From the NCBI RefSeq assembly GCF_009730915.1, contig NC_052471.1, positions 30,290,185 to 30,354,184 of the forward strand: a DNA stretch of 64,000 bases, given 5' to 3'. The stretch comes from Dioscorea cayenensis subsp. rotundata (taxonomy: Eukaryota > Streptophyta > Magnoliopsida > Dioscoreales > Dioscoreaceae). The notes under the pieces were generated by a model. The model saw only the letters and a list, made by a program, of their open reading frames with translations. It made no database searches and was not told where the DNA came from. Shown here piece after piece: positions 45,050-56,859 of the stretch. Both the position numbers and the translations under genes were made by a program. The stretch's first letter is position 1. Each line of letters opens with the position of its first letter.

Positions 45050-47690
45050 CTAGTCTACAATGAGAATCTAACATTATCTTTTAATGTACGTATCTCACCA
45101 TGCTCATTATACACAAGATGATACCAAAATATTATCTTTAAAATTTTAAGCGATTACTCAATGGCTACCCATTCATTCGTTTCACTACTCCATTAGTCTC
45201 CGTATTTATCACATATTCATGTCATTTCTCTTTCTTTATTAAAGCCTTACAAAAGTTGTGAAGACAAGCTGCCCAACATAATAAGCATGTGAGTTCTTCA
45301 TTAATAAGATATAAATAAATTACTTGCACTTATAAAAGCTTTCATTCTTTGTAAAACTAAATAATTATTTAGGATGCTATATTTTTTGGTGGAAAAAATA
45401 TTATGAGATGTTGGAGTAAACAAAAAGAAACATAAATGATGGTAATTACTCCAACGGTGTTTTATAATTACTTATTTTATTTTTAAGAAAATAATTTCAC
45501 AATTTCCTACTTGCATTTTTTTTGTTAAACCTAAATAAAATATTTTTTTATTAAATTTAATAATGTTTTTATTAATAAAAGGTTTATTTTAAACTAATAT
45601 CATTTATTTAGTTTATATATCATAATTTAAGTAAAAACCCCTTTATTTTTTAACTTTTTTTTATGGTTTGAATCTAGTTTGTTGATTTAATTAAAAACTA
45701 TATCAAGATATTTCTATTTAACCTAATTATTTTCAAATTTTTTTAAAGAATGACTTTTAATTTTTTATAAAAAATGATAGAAAATTTGCTATAAAATGTC
45801 TAATTACAACATATAAAATTAATTTATTTCCCGTTATATCTTTCAATGGGTTGGGTTTGGACTGGAGTAAGACTTGCTCTTCTCTTAACAGTGACCATAC
45901 TTGCCCAAGCTTGACTAGAAATATGCATTTATATTTTTTTAATTTTATTAATAAATAAGAATTAAATTTTATTTTAAAATAAGGTTTAAATTTAAGAAAT
46001 AAATTTAATAACATTTTAAATCAAAATGAGTTTTGATAAAGAAAATTAAATTGTATTAAAATTGGTCAAGTTTAAATTATAAATTATTTAATTTTATGAT
46101 AAATAATTATCAATAATAAATTTATTTAATTTATTTATATATAATTTGAGGTGTGCAATGCCCAAGCCAAAAACATTACAAGTAAAGCTCAACTCATTTC
46201 ATAAACATTTTTTTTTTATTCCTTAATCCAAGACCAAGCAACATACTAAATATTTTTGTTCTAACCCTCTCATTTTTTTTAAGCAGGCTTTTGAGCTTAA
46301 GCAAACATCCCAACCTTATCAGTTCTACGTATAATGTAAATCTTATTAAATAATAACAATAATAATTTTTATTGTTACAAAATCAGTAACCTCTCATAAT
46401 AAATTGTCTTTGTGTAACTACAGTCATAAATGCGAAAAAACAGAAACAGAAAAATTAGGTTAATGTCATGAAGGGCATCCTTAACCTCTTTGGATTAAGC
46501 GGTTTGGGTTTGGCTGATCAGAGAAATGGGTCTTCCAATTAGGATGATGTCTACACTAGGGTTGGACACAATACTTTTTTCTTTTCAGGTGCTCATTTCT
46601 TTATGCTTTAGGTGTTGATATTCTGTGTTATCTTCTGCTATGTTTCTTAGAATTCCATGCTCACGTTTTATTTTTACTCAAACTATAATACAATGAATTT
46701 TAAGTATCTACACATCATCTTACATTAAAAAAATGCTTGATAATTGAAAAATATATTTACAAATATAAATAGTTCACGTAAAGAATCAACATCAAATATC
46801 AATATACACTATATATGTTGAAGGCACATTGGTCCAACTCTAATATTTATTTAATTATTAGTAATTTTCTAATTAAATAAACATACAGGTTTTATTCTAT
46901 TTTTTTATAGATATTGATAGTATAAAATATAACATATTTGTATATATCTGATTCTGATCCTAAATATTTTTTCGATTTTTGGGCTCAACGGAACAAAGAA
47001 TCGAGTTCATCATCGAGGTCGAGGAGCATTTACAACCCTAGCGGACATCACAAAGATATAAGAATTGGATGGCTTAAAGATTGGGAGTAAAAGAAATGGG
47101 AGAGTATGTGTGGGTTGTGTAGGAAATGATCACATTTTTATTTCACAAGGTTTCATATTACTTATAATTTTTTTCTTTTTTTCTTAATTTTATATTACTT
47201 ATAGGCTTATAACCCATTGTTAATTATTCTAACAATTTACATATCTAATAATTTTCAACATAATTATATTTTTTTCAATAACTAAATAAGAAATTTATAA
47301 AAATAAAATAGTGCGATATAGAAATATTTAAAAAAAATCAATAGTCATAAGAAAAAAATTAGAGATATGCCTCTTTTATATGTTGTGACTTCTTTTACTG
47401 TTATCTTTTATTGTGTTTTCATATATCCTATGTTTAAATTTTATTTTATTTGATTATAATTTATTTATTTAAAAAATATAAAATAAATTATTCAACATCA
47501 TTTTTTTCAACACCCTTTTCTTTCAACCATTGATAATAGACGGGTGATAGTACAATTAACTCCTATATTCCATTCTTTTTTTTAAATATGGTCAAGTATT
47601 TAAAGTGCCTATAGTAGTTCTTCCACATTGTCAAAATAATAATAATAAATAAATAAAATTTTAAAAATAAAAATAAAAAGGAATCTCTTC
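45050..47690 (+). repeat. Tandem repeat unit A (~2.65 kb, AT-rich)
   Basis: Non-coding AT-rich unit. Landmarks shared with the next unit in the same order and spacing are ATCTAACATTATCTTTTAAT, GAGATGTTGGAGTAAACAAA, GTGTGCAATGCCCAA, GATGATGTCTACA and TGTAGGAAATGAT. Several imperfect poly-A/T tracts are present. Confidence 0.85.
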
Positions 47691-48952
47691 TTCACCCAAC
47701 CTATAATAAATCTAACATTATCTTTTAATATATGAATCACACCATTTTCATTATATGCCAGACAATCCCATCCGTTATATCACTCCATTCGTTTCACTAC
47801 TCCATATTTTATCACATTTTCATGTAATTTCTCTTTCTTTATTAAAACCTTACAAAAGTTGTGAAGACAAGCTTCCCAACATAATAAACATGTGAGTTCT
47901 TCATTCATAATAAGATTTAAATTACTTGCACTTATAAAAGCTTTCATTCTTTGTAAAACTTAAATAATTATTTAGGATGCTATATTTTTTGGGGGAAAAA
48001 ATATTATGAGATGTTGGAGTAAACAAAAAGAAATATAAATGATGGTAATTACTCCAATGATGTTTTATAATTACTTATTTTATTTTTTAAAAAAAATGCA
48101 AATTCCTACTTGCATTTTTATTAAACCTAAATAATAAAATGATTTTTTTTTATTAAATTTAATAATGTTTTTATTAATAAAAGGTTTATTTTAAATTAAT
48201 ATAATTTATTTAGTTTATATGTTATAATTTAAGTATAATTTTGTTTATTTTTTAACTTTATTTTTATGGTTTGAATCTAGTTTGTTAATTTAATTTAAAA
48301 CGATATCAAGATATTTATATTTAACGTTATTATTTTCAAATTCTTTTAAATAATGACTTTTGATTTTTATAAAAATTATATAAAATTTGCACTAAAATGT
48401 CTAATTACAACATATAAAATTAATTTATTTCTAATTAGACCTCTCAATGGGCTGGGTTTGGATCGATGTAAGACTCTCTTTAAACAGTGACCATGCTTGC
48501 CCAAGCTTGACTTACTCAATTATTTAACTCTATATTTTTGTCCAAAACCAATGCATATTTTTTAAAATTTTATTAATAAATAAGAATTAAATTTTATTTT
48601 AAAATAAGGTTTAAATTTAAGAAAATAAATTTAATAACAAATTAAATCAAATTGAGTTTTGATAAAAAAATTAAATTGTATTAAAATTGTTCAAGTTTAA
48701 ATTATAAATTATTTAATTTTATGATAAATAATTATCAATAATAAATTTATTTATTTTATTTTTATATAATTTGGGGTGTGCAATGCCCAAACCTAAAACA
48801 TCATAAGTAAAGCTCAACTCATTTTATAAACTTTTTTTTTTATTCTTTAATCGAAAAATTGACAACATGCTTAGTATTTTTGTCCTAACCCTCTTATTTT
48901 TTAGTAGGCTTTTGAACTTAAGCAAACATCCCAACTTTATCAATTCTTATTA

Positions 48953-48994
<42 letters not shown>

Positions 48995-50394
48995 TTTTAT
49001 TGTTACAAAATCAATAACCTCTCATAATAAATTGTCTTTGTGTAATTACAGCCATAGATGTAAAAAAACTGAAATACAAAAATTAGGTCAACGGCAGGAA
49101 GCAAAGCCTTACTCTCGTTGGGTCTAGTGGTTTGGGCGCGTATGATCAGAGAGGTGCTTCTTCCAATTCGGATGATGTCTACATTTAGGTTGGCCACAAT
49201 ACTTCAAGTGCTCATGTCTTTATGCTTTGGGTGTTGAGATTCTGTGTTATCCTCTACTATGTTTCTTACAATCCCATGCTCAAGTTTTATTTTTTACTCA
49301 AACTATAATACAATGAATATAAGAAAAAAACTTATAATACAATGAATATAAGGAAAAAAAAACTTGATAATTGAGAAACATATTTACAAATATAAATACT
49401 TGACATATTAAAGACCGAACATTAAATATCAATATACACTATATTTGTTGAAGGCACATTGACCCAATATTAATGTTTATTTAATTATTAATAATTTATT
49501 AATTAAATAAATAATATGGACTTTTATTTAATTTTTGTATAGATATTGATAACAACATACACACTTCCCTCTCTCAAAAAAAAAAATATATATATATATA
49601 TATAAATTAAGTATTTAATATTTCTAGGTGAGGAAGGTATTCCCCAACCACGATTTCAACCGGAAAGTTTTTTCCATCCCCAGCCTTGGACGGAATAAAG
49701 AATCAGATTTTCCCTTGGGCCCAAGGTCCATTCACAATCCTAGTGTACATCACCAAATATAGGAATTGGATGGTTTAAGGATTGGATGGTTTAAGGCTCG
49801 GGAGTTAGAAGCAATGGAAAAGTATGTGTTGCCTGTGTAGGAAATGATAAAATTTTTATTTCACACCCTTCAAGGATTCATATTACTTATGGTTTTTTTT
49901 TTTGTTTTTTTTTATGAATTTAATATTACTTATAGGCTTATAACCAATTGTTATTCAAACAATTTACATGATCTAATAATTTTCAACATAATTATAATTT
50001 TTTAATAACTAAATAAAAAATTTATAAAAATACCGTAGGCCGATATAAATATATTAGAAAAAAGGGTCAAAAGTCAAAAAAAAAATTGGGAATAGGTTTT
50101 TTATGTGTTATATAACTCCTCTTACTGTTATATTTTGTTATTTTCTATTCAGGTTTTATTTTACTTGATTATAATTTATTTTATTTAAAATAAATATAAA
50201 ATACATTCTGCAACACCATTTATTTCAACATTTTTTTCCTTCAGCTGTTGATAATAGGTGAAAATAGTACAATTAACCCCCATATTCCACTCCTTTTTTT
50301 AAGTATGATCAAGCATTTGAAATGCCTATAGTAATTCTTCCACATTGTTGAAATAATAATAATAATAAATAAAATTAAAAATAAAAAATAAAAG
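47691..50394 (+). repeat. Tandem repeat unit B (~2.7 kb, AT-rich)
   Basis: Head-to-tail copy of unit A, diverged by substitutions and small indels. It contains an (AAT)n microsatellite at about 48,954-48,993 and an (AT)n run near 49,586-49,604. Confidence 0.85.
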
Positions 50395-51200
50395 GGAATT
50401 TCTTCTTCACCAAACCTAGAATATATCTAACATTATATTTTAATGTATGAACTATGAACCACACCATATTCATTATACGCAGACAATCCCATCCATTGTA
50501 TCACTCCATGTGTTTTTATCCACATTATCACACGCACACCAAAAATAAATAAATAAATAAATAAAACAAAATAAAACAAAGCAAAACAAAACTCTTTACT
50601 TAGCCTATAATGAAATATAACATAATCTTTTAATGTACGTATCTTACTATACTCATAATACGCAAGATGATCCCAAAATATTATCTTTAAAATTTTAAAC
50701 GATTACTCAATGACCACCCATTATATCACTCCATTCGTTTCACTACTCCATGTTTATCACATTTTTATGTAATTTCTCTTTTTTTTTTTTAATTAAAACC
50801 TTGCCAACAGTATATGAAAACATGGAGTTCTTCATCCATAGTAACGTTTAAATTGCCTACACTTATCAAGCTTTTTCTTTGTAAAACTTAAATAATTATT
50901 TAGAATGCTATATTTTTTAGGGGGAAAAATATCATGAGATGTTGGAGTAAACAAAAAGAAACATAAATGATTGTAATTACTCCAATGATGTTTTATAATT
51001 ACTTATTTTATTTTATAAAAAATAATTTTGCAATTTCCTACTTGCATCTTTGTTAAACCTAAATAAAAAATGATTTTTTTTTATTAAATTTAATAATGTT
51101 TTTATTAAGAAAAAGATTTATTTTAAATGAATATCATTTATTTATTATATGTACTATAATTTAAGTAAATTTTATTTATTTATTTTATTAAGTTTATTGA
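50395..51200 (+). repeat. Tandem repeat, truncated third unit(s)
   Basis: 50,395-50,510 restarts the unit, breaks off in A-rich (AAAT/AAAAC)n sequence, and a fresh start at about 50,600 continues the first ~600 bp of the unit to about 51,200. Confidence 0.75.
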
Positions 51201-51728
51201 TTTAATTAAAAGATCATATATATTATTAAAGTAGATGTATAATCTACTCGAAGAGCGTTCTGATGAACAATTTTAATAACATTTAAAGTTTTTATTTATA
51301 TTACTTATAATATTATTGAAACAAATATTACTTTACTACGATTATAATTATTTATCTGATAAATATCAATAAGCTTTTAAAATCCAAAAGTATAAAAATA
51401 ATTTTTATAATATGAAATTGTTTAATTATATTATTTTTATATATGATATTACATCAAAAACTTCCATAAAAATTTTTAAAACTCGAGTGGGAGGGAGAAT
51501 CCGTCCCAAATGATAACTGATTATCTCATCACTAGGGCATTTTGGATAAAAAACAAATTATATAAAATTTAATCACTAACAATAGTATTAGTGATTTGGT
51601 CCTATTTGTAAAAAACACTAGTGTTTTTTTGTCCTATTTGTAAAAATTACAAGAAAATCTCAAGTCATCAAAGCAGAGACTTTTTGAGAGGCCGGTTTCT
51701 TCGTCTTCACGGGCTCCGACAGTGAACC
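51201..51728. other. AT-rich spacer and 5' region of prefoldin 6
   Basis: No gene before 51,729. The last ~80 bp become GC-richer and probably hold the 5' UTR. No clear TATA box was identified. Confidence 0.5.
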
Positions 51729-54700
51729 ATGGCGTCGGCGTCGGCGATCAAAAGAGCTTCAGCGCGATCTCGAAAACCCAAGCCAACGCCCTCAGCAAAA
51801 TCCAGAAAGGCAAGCATCCTTCTCCTTCTCCTTCCCTTCAAATTTCCAAACCCTAACTCCAAGTGACTTCACCCATCCATCTCTCTCTACTCTCTCTTCC
51901 TCTTCAGACATCTCCAAGAACCATCAAGTGAGGAAGCAGTACACCATCCAGCTTGGAGAGAACGAACTTGTTCTCAAGGTCAGCCGCCTTTTTTCTCTTC
52001 GATTTGGTTGATGAAAGCTCTGGTTTTTCTCCTTTTAGATCGTTGGGTTGTGTGATTGTAGGAGTTGGATCTTTTGAAAGAGGATGCGAACGTGTACAAG
52101 CTGATTGGACCGGTGCTTGTGAAGCAAGACCTTGCCGAGGCCAGAGGCAACGTCGGCAAGCGCATTGAATACATCTCTGCCGAGCTGTGAGATTCTCAGA
52201 CTTTTAGTCTGTATTTTTTTTCTTTGTTTTATTAGGGGTTTACCAATTTGAACTATGTTTGCAGGAAGAGGTTGGAGGGAACTTTACAGGATTTGGAGGA
52301 CAAGCAAAACAGCAAGAAGGAGTCGGTGAGTGTATATTTCTTTTTGGTTTTGCAAACATGTTTTTTGTTGTGTTCTATTATTTTTCCTAACTTTATATGT
52401 TAGTTTAATTTGCTTATTTTGGGTCAAGTGATGTATTTTTGATGATGAATTTGAGTACTATGCATTGCTAGAAATCTCTATTAAGGTAGTGTTTTGGATT
52501 TGTAACTCAAAACTAAATAGGATTTATGATTATTATCCAATAATGAATTTGTTCTAGTACATATTCTTAGCACTTAAGTGTTGGTTAATTATATGCTTTG
52601 ATGCCTAACTACCCCATTAGGATTAGGGAATATCAAGTTCCTTGAGCCAATGCTTCCCTTAGTTATTACAATGCTTATTTTGAGTCAAGTGATGGAATTA
52701 TGTTGATGAATTTGGCTCCTAGGATGGGTTGTTAAAATTGTTCAACCACCTATGTGGTATTTTACCAGGATGGAGGATCTTGGTAGGAACACAGTGGTGA
52801 CATAGTAACAATAAGCCATGGCTCGAAACAAGGAATTATATGTGTTATGGATGGATGGTAACGAATACTGATGGGAGTTTCTGTGATTAAGTTCCAATTG
52901 TTCGTCTTCAAGAGCCAAATAATTGATTTTGTATATCGTTTAATAAAAATTTATTATTCTTTTTTGTTACAAGCATAAAATAAACTTATCATCAGGTTTA
53001 TCTTTATGAGTTACTTTCTCCATCCAGTGATGACCTCTGGCCATTGTGTAATCATCTGCTTAAATACAACAAAAAGTCTATTGTTTTTATTTCCACGTTT
53101 GGTTTACAGTTCATTGCTCAATCATTTAATAACATATGACAGCTACTCCAACAACAAGGTTTATTACCGGATGACTTTAGTTGATTTGTTTCTGATTTCT
53201 ATTTTTACTGCCACCAATGAAATATGAGATTATTGCTGTCATGACTCATAATCGTCAATATTATGTTATGTAACATACCATCTTGGTCCCCTAATGTGAC
53301 ATTTACAAGTTGGTAGATACCATCAAGTGGTTTATACGTTTGTCTCCTACTACTTGCATGTTATTGTAATTAAGTGAATTGTATCATGACTTGCACTACA
53401 ATTAAACCCATAACGCAATTGTGAATGATCCTATTCTTTTTATTTTTACTTTTTTTATTCTTTATGACACACACCACATAGTCAAGCAGTTCATTACGTT
53501 TTCTCCTATTTATATTGTAACATAACTTTGATTCAAAATAAATTAAGAAAATGAAGTTATTGTAATTTTTAAAAATTTCATCCTTCCACCTAGAGGCTTC
53601 TTCAACAAAAAATAATTTTGATCGTCTCTTTGAATATATTTTTCTGTCAGAGTTGCAAAGCCTCATACCTTCTATGGCTCTTTCCATACAAAATAAGAGA
53701 GATGAAAGTATGTCCCTTGTTTGTTTAGACCTAGAGTTGAAACACTTTTGATTATGATTCTTCATAGGCCATGATTATCTTTAATGTGGCCCTTGATGCA
53801 TACTTCTGATGAGTTGATAACACACGTGATTATCGCTCTTAACATGTTCCCTATAAGTGTGGGGAAGTCTCATGTATCCTATGTTTTTTTCCTAACAAGG
53901 TAAGAGAGTGAAAGTATGCTACTTGTTGGCCCAGTCCTAGAGGTCATTTGCCTGATTGCTTATGGGAATAGCAGTTGTTAGAAAAGAAAAACATCTTGAT
54001 TCTGTTGGCCATGTGGCAAATGTTGTATAGTTTGCTTGTTACATTTGATAAGTCTATTATGGAACAAAGTTCAGTCATTCCTAGGTGATATTGACAGCCT
54101 CTTTTGAAACTGCCTCTTGGGTTCATTGTTTGATCTTGATTTATAGTTGTGGAGCTGCCCCTTGTCTTTACAAGCCCAAATCTTGAACATCAGTTAGATC
54201 TTTGGCTAGTTTTTAGGTTTTATTTTTTTATTTCTTATTTTTGGGTCGCTGGCTATGTTTGTTTGCTTTTGTCCATATTATCAAAACATGTGAGAGACTA
54301 GGTTAAGTAGGGTAGATACAAGAAAAGATCCATGTGTCAAAGGAAAGGCCTCTTCCCAATTCTAAGATGCATTTTGACTTTTCACTGAAAACAAGTAGGT
54401 ATATTTTGATTGATTGCTCTGTGATAATTAATTGTAATTCTTGGAAGGAGCCATTTGGTTCGTCCACTTTGAGTAAATTCACAGTTTCATTCATATATGT
54501 TATTACCATTTCTTTTCTTTTTTTTTTTAAACAATAGCTATTGTTTCCGACACTTGACCTTTAATTCTTTCCATGAATCCGATTGCCATGCCAAAGTCTA
54601 CTAGAGAAAATCAATTATTTTGGCTTTATTATAAGGTTTAAATCAAAATCAAAATCAAAATAAACAGTGCCCTTATATGTAAGCCTTCGAGAACTGATAA

Positions 54701-55245
54701 GAGTGTGCTCACTTATTGTCTTTGTATGTGTGTTGGACGAGATGCCACACATTTTCTTTCATACCTATAAAACAAGTGTGCATGTGAATAGCAGTGGTGG
54801 CAACTTGGCAGTTTTGGTGGAGGGGAGTGTCATCTGGAGTAACAGACTGAGAATCCTGTTCCTGCCTTTTCCCCGATTTTTATTAGATTTGGGATCCTTG
54901 TTCCCAACTTTGCCACAAAATAACATGAATTTTCAGGTCAGGTTTAGGCACATCCCTGCAGGGCAGGGGGCTAGATTGTCATTCCCAGTGGTCAGCATAT
55001 GTTTGGTGGGTTATGGCTTTAATAGAAGAACATAAGCAATTTCCCTCACTGGTACAATGAAATGAACAAATGAAAAATCTATTTATTGTGCACAGGTCAA
55101 ATCTGTTTCATTCTGACATGAAAATATTTACTGATCATTGAAAAACTTTTCATGCAGTAATAAGTTAATAACTATTTTTTTTAATGCTTTGCAGATATTT
55201 AAATTACGACAGAAGATGGAAACTATACAGGCTGGGAAATCTTAG
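51729..55245 (+). CDS. PFD6: Prefoldin subunit 6 (two +1 bases in exon 1)
   Basis: Beta-type subunit of the hexameric prefoldin co-chaperone, which delivers unfolded tubulin and actin to the CCT chaperonin in the cytosol. Exons are 51729-51809, 51908-51978, 52062-52186, 52265-52325 and 55195-55245, giving 128 aa after correction, a normal length. Phases fit at every junction. Recognisable segments are KNHQVRKQYTIQLGENELVLK, NVYKLIGPVLVKQDLAEA, KRIEYISAEL and LQDLEDKQNSKKES, ending IFKLRQKMETIQAGKS; two coiled-coil helices flank the beta hairpin as in the family. Intron 1 has a GC donor (AAAG|GCAAGC). Intron 4 is 2.9 kb. Exon 1 has one extra A in 51,750-51,753 and one extra C in 51,777-51,779. 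Without them it reads IKELQRDLENQANALSKIQK, as the family requires. Sequencing error is the simplest reading. Confidence 0.93.
52326..55194 (+). other. Large intron 4 of prefoldin 6
   Basis: 2,869 bp, GT-AG. No embedded gene or intact mobile element was recognised. Short open frames inside it have no supporting motif. Confidence 0.75.
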
Positions 55246-55659
55246 CTCTAGAATGGTTGTCACAGCAAATTTCATCCATCTTGCCTGTGTTGTCCCCCTT
55301 GTCAGCATTTCTCCCTTGTATAATGAGAATGCTTTTGGTAGTTTATTAAACTATAACTTCTATTGATTGTATTGTGGTTTTCCCCGGAGTTACTGATATG
55401 CAACATCAATTTCTGAGTTAGTTCAAGTGTTTGGAAAAGCTGATTCAAGGCTGACTTTAACTTATTTGGGAAGAGTTTGATATTTATGGTTTTTCAAAAA
55501 ATAGAGTTTTATTTATAAGGATTAAATCATTTTTATTTTGGTAATGCAGTGATTTGTTCAATGTGGTCTTCGCACTTTTAAAATATTTAATATATTATTT
55601 ATTTATTAATTTATTTTGTTTACTTTGACTCATATTGGAATATGTGATTTGTTTTTAAT

Positions 55660-55790
55660 TTTAAAAAACTTTATTGTGTTTCCAGTCACGTTAATTTTAT
55701 TCAAATTATAATACAATGAATTTTAAGTATATACACATCTTCCTCATCAATACAAAAATTTACAATATACATTAAAAAATAAGAGTATTA
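55660..55790 (+). repeat. Short fragment of the 45-51 kb repeat unit
   Basis: The stretch around 55,690-55,740 (ATAATACAATGAATTTTAAG, then ACACATC) matches unit A near 46,665-46,715. It shows the repeat is dispersed as well as tandem. Confidence 0.6.
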
Positions 55791-55837
55791 AAAAAAAATC
55801 AATCAATAATAATTAATATATGTGAATCCTTGATTGG

Positions 55838-56788
55838 CTAATTGTCCACTGAATTCGTTCCCCCTCTGCTCTTAATCCACGGATGCCCTGTTTTCAATAA
55901 TTATAAAGTTAATTAAAAAACTAATTTAAAATTAATTAATTAATGAAATAAATCAATAAATAAAATAATAAAAGATGATAAGAGAAAAAGCTTACTGAGG
56001 ACTTGCTCTGCCGAGAACCTTCTAGAAACGTCCTTGCAAATCATCCTCCTGAGAAGATCCTTGGCCGCCGGCGAGACCCTATGGAAAACCCTAGAAGGAA
56101 ACCTCAAGTTCCCCCGCCGCACCGCCTCAAAGATCTCCGCCGCCGTCTCGCCGTGAAACGGCGGTGCGCCTCCCAACATTATATACAAAACCACGCCGGC
56201 GCTCCACACATCCACCTTCTCCCCATACTCCTCTCCCCTCACCACCTCCGGCGCCACATAGTACGGTGTACCAACAAGCCCCTTCATCACGCCGCCGCCG
56301 TCTTCTCCGATCCACCCCGCCGATCCGAAATCCAACAGCCGGATCCTCCCCTCGGCGTCGAACACCACATTCTCCGGCTTCACATCTCGATGCACCACTC
56401 CTCTCCGATGACACGCTGCGATCGCCTCCATTAGATCCCCAATCACCATCGCCGCCTCCGGCTCCGAGATCGGGGAACTCTCATCCTCGATTCGATCGAA
56501 GAGATCTGGACCGGTGCAGAGGTCGAGGACGAGATGGATCAAGCATCGTCCTCGTAATCGGCGTGGATCTGGACGGCGAGAGGGTTTCCGGCTGCGGCGA
56601 GGCGGTGGAGCTTGGCTTCTTTGGATGCTAGATCGAAATCGAGATGGGTCAGTGAGGAGTGTCTTATCGATGGATTTCACGGCGAATGTTTCGCCGGAGA
56701 TCCGGGAAGAGCATCGGAAGACGGCTCCGAACCTCCCCCGGCCGACGAGGGCGGCGATCTCGTAGTCCTGGTTCAACTGAGCGCTCAT
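55838..56788 (-). CDS. PPCK: Phosphoenolpyruvate carboxylase kinase (PPCK)
   Basis: Small Ser/Thr kinase that phosphorylates the N-terminal Ser of PEP carboxylase in the cytosol and relieves malate inhibition. It consists of little more than a kinase domain and is controlled mainly at transcript level. ATG is at 56,788. Exon 1 is 56788-55996 and exon 2 is 55887-55838, with a GT-AG phase-1 intron at the position usual for PPCK; 280 aa are predicted. Motifs: GRGRFGAV (16-23), catalytic Lys in AVKSIDK (38), HRDVKPENV, DFGSAGW, GTPYYVAPEV, DVWSAGVVLYIMLGG and RRFSAEQVL; exon 2 starts with the HPWI motif. No EF-hands or autoinhibitory tail, unlike CDPKs. Exon 1 is GC-rich. One extra base in 56,646-56,648 and one missing base near 56,544 put about 35 residues out of frame; the alternative frame reads EAKLHRLAAAGNPLAVQIH, as expected for the family. 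The two lesions compensate. Confidence 0.93.
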
Positions 56789-56847
56789 AGACTTCGATTC
56801 GTTTGATGGTTTTTTAAGCAATGCGTTATGCGTTGGTGAATGGTGGT

Positions 56848-56858
56848 GATATTTATAG
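56848..56858 (-). promoter_or_regulatory. TATA box of PPCK
   Basis: CTATAAATATC on the minus strand, about 60-70 bp upstream of the ATG, which predicts a short leader of about 30-40 nt. Confidence 0.65.
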
Positions 56859-56859
56859 T

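Noticed and set aside
52326-55194. Nested genes in the large prefoldin 6 intron
   Set aside because: Only short frames with no recognisable domain on either strand.
56003-56806. Several Pro/Arg-rich plus-strand frames
   Set aside because: Shadows of the GC-rich PPCK exon on the opposite strand.
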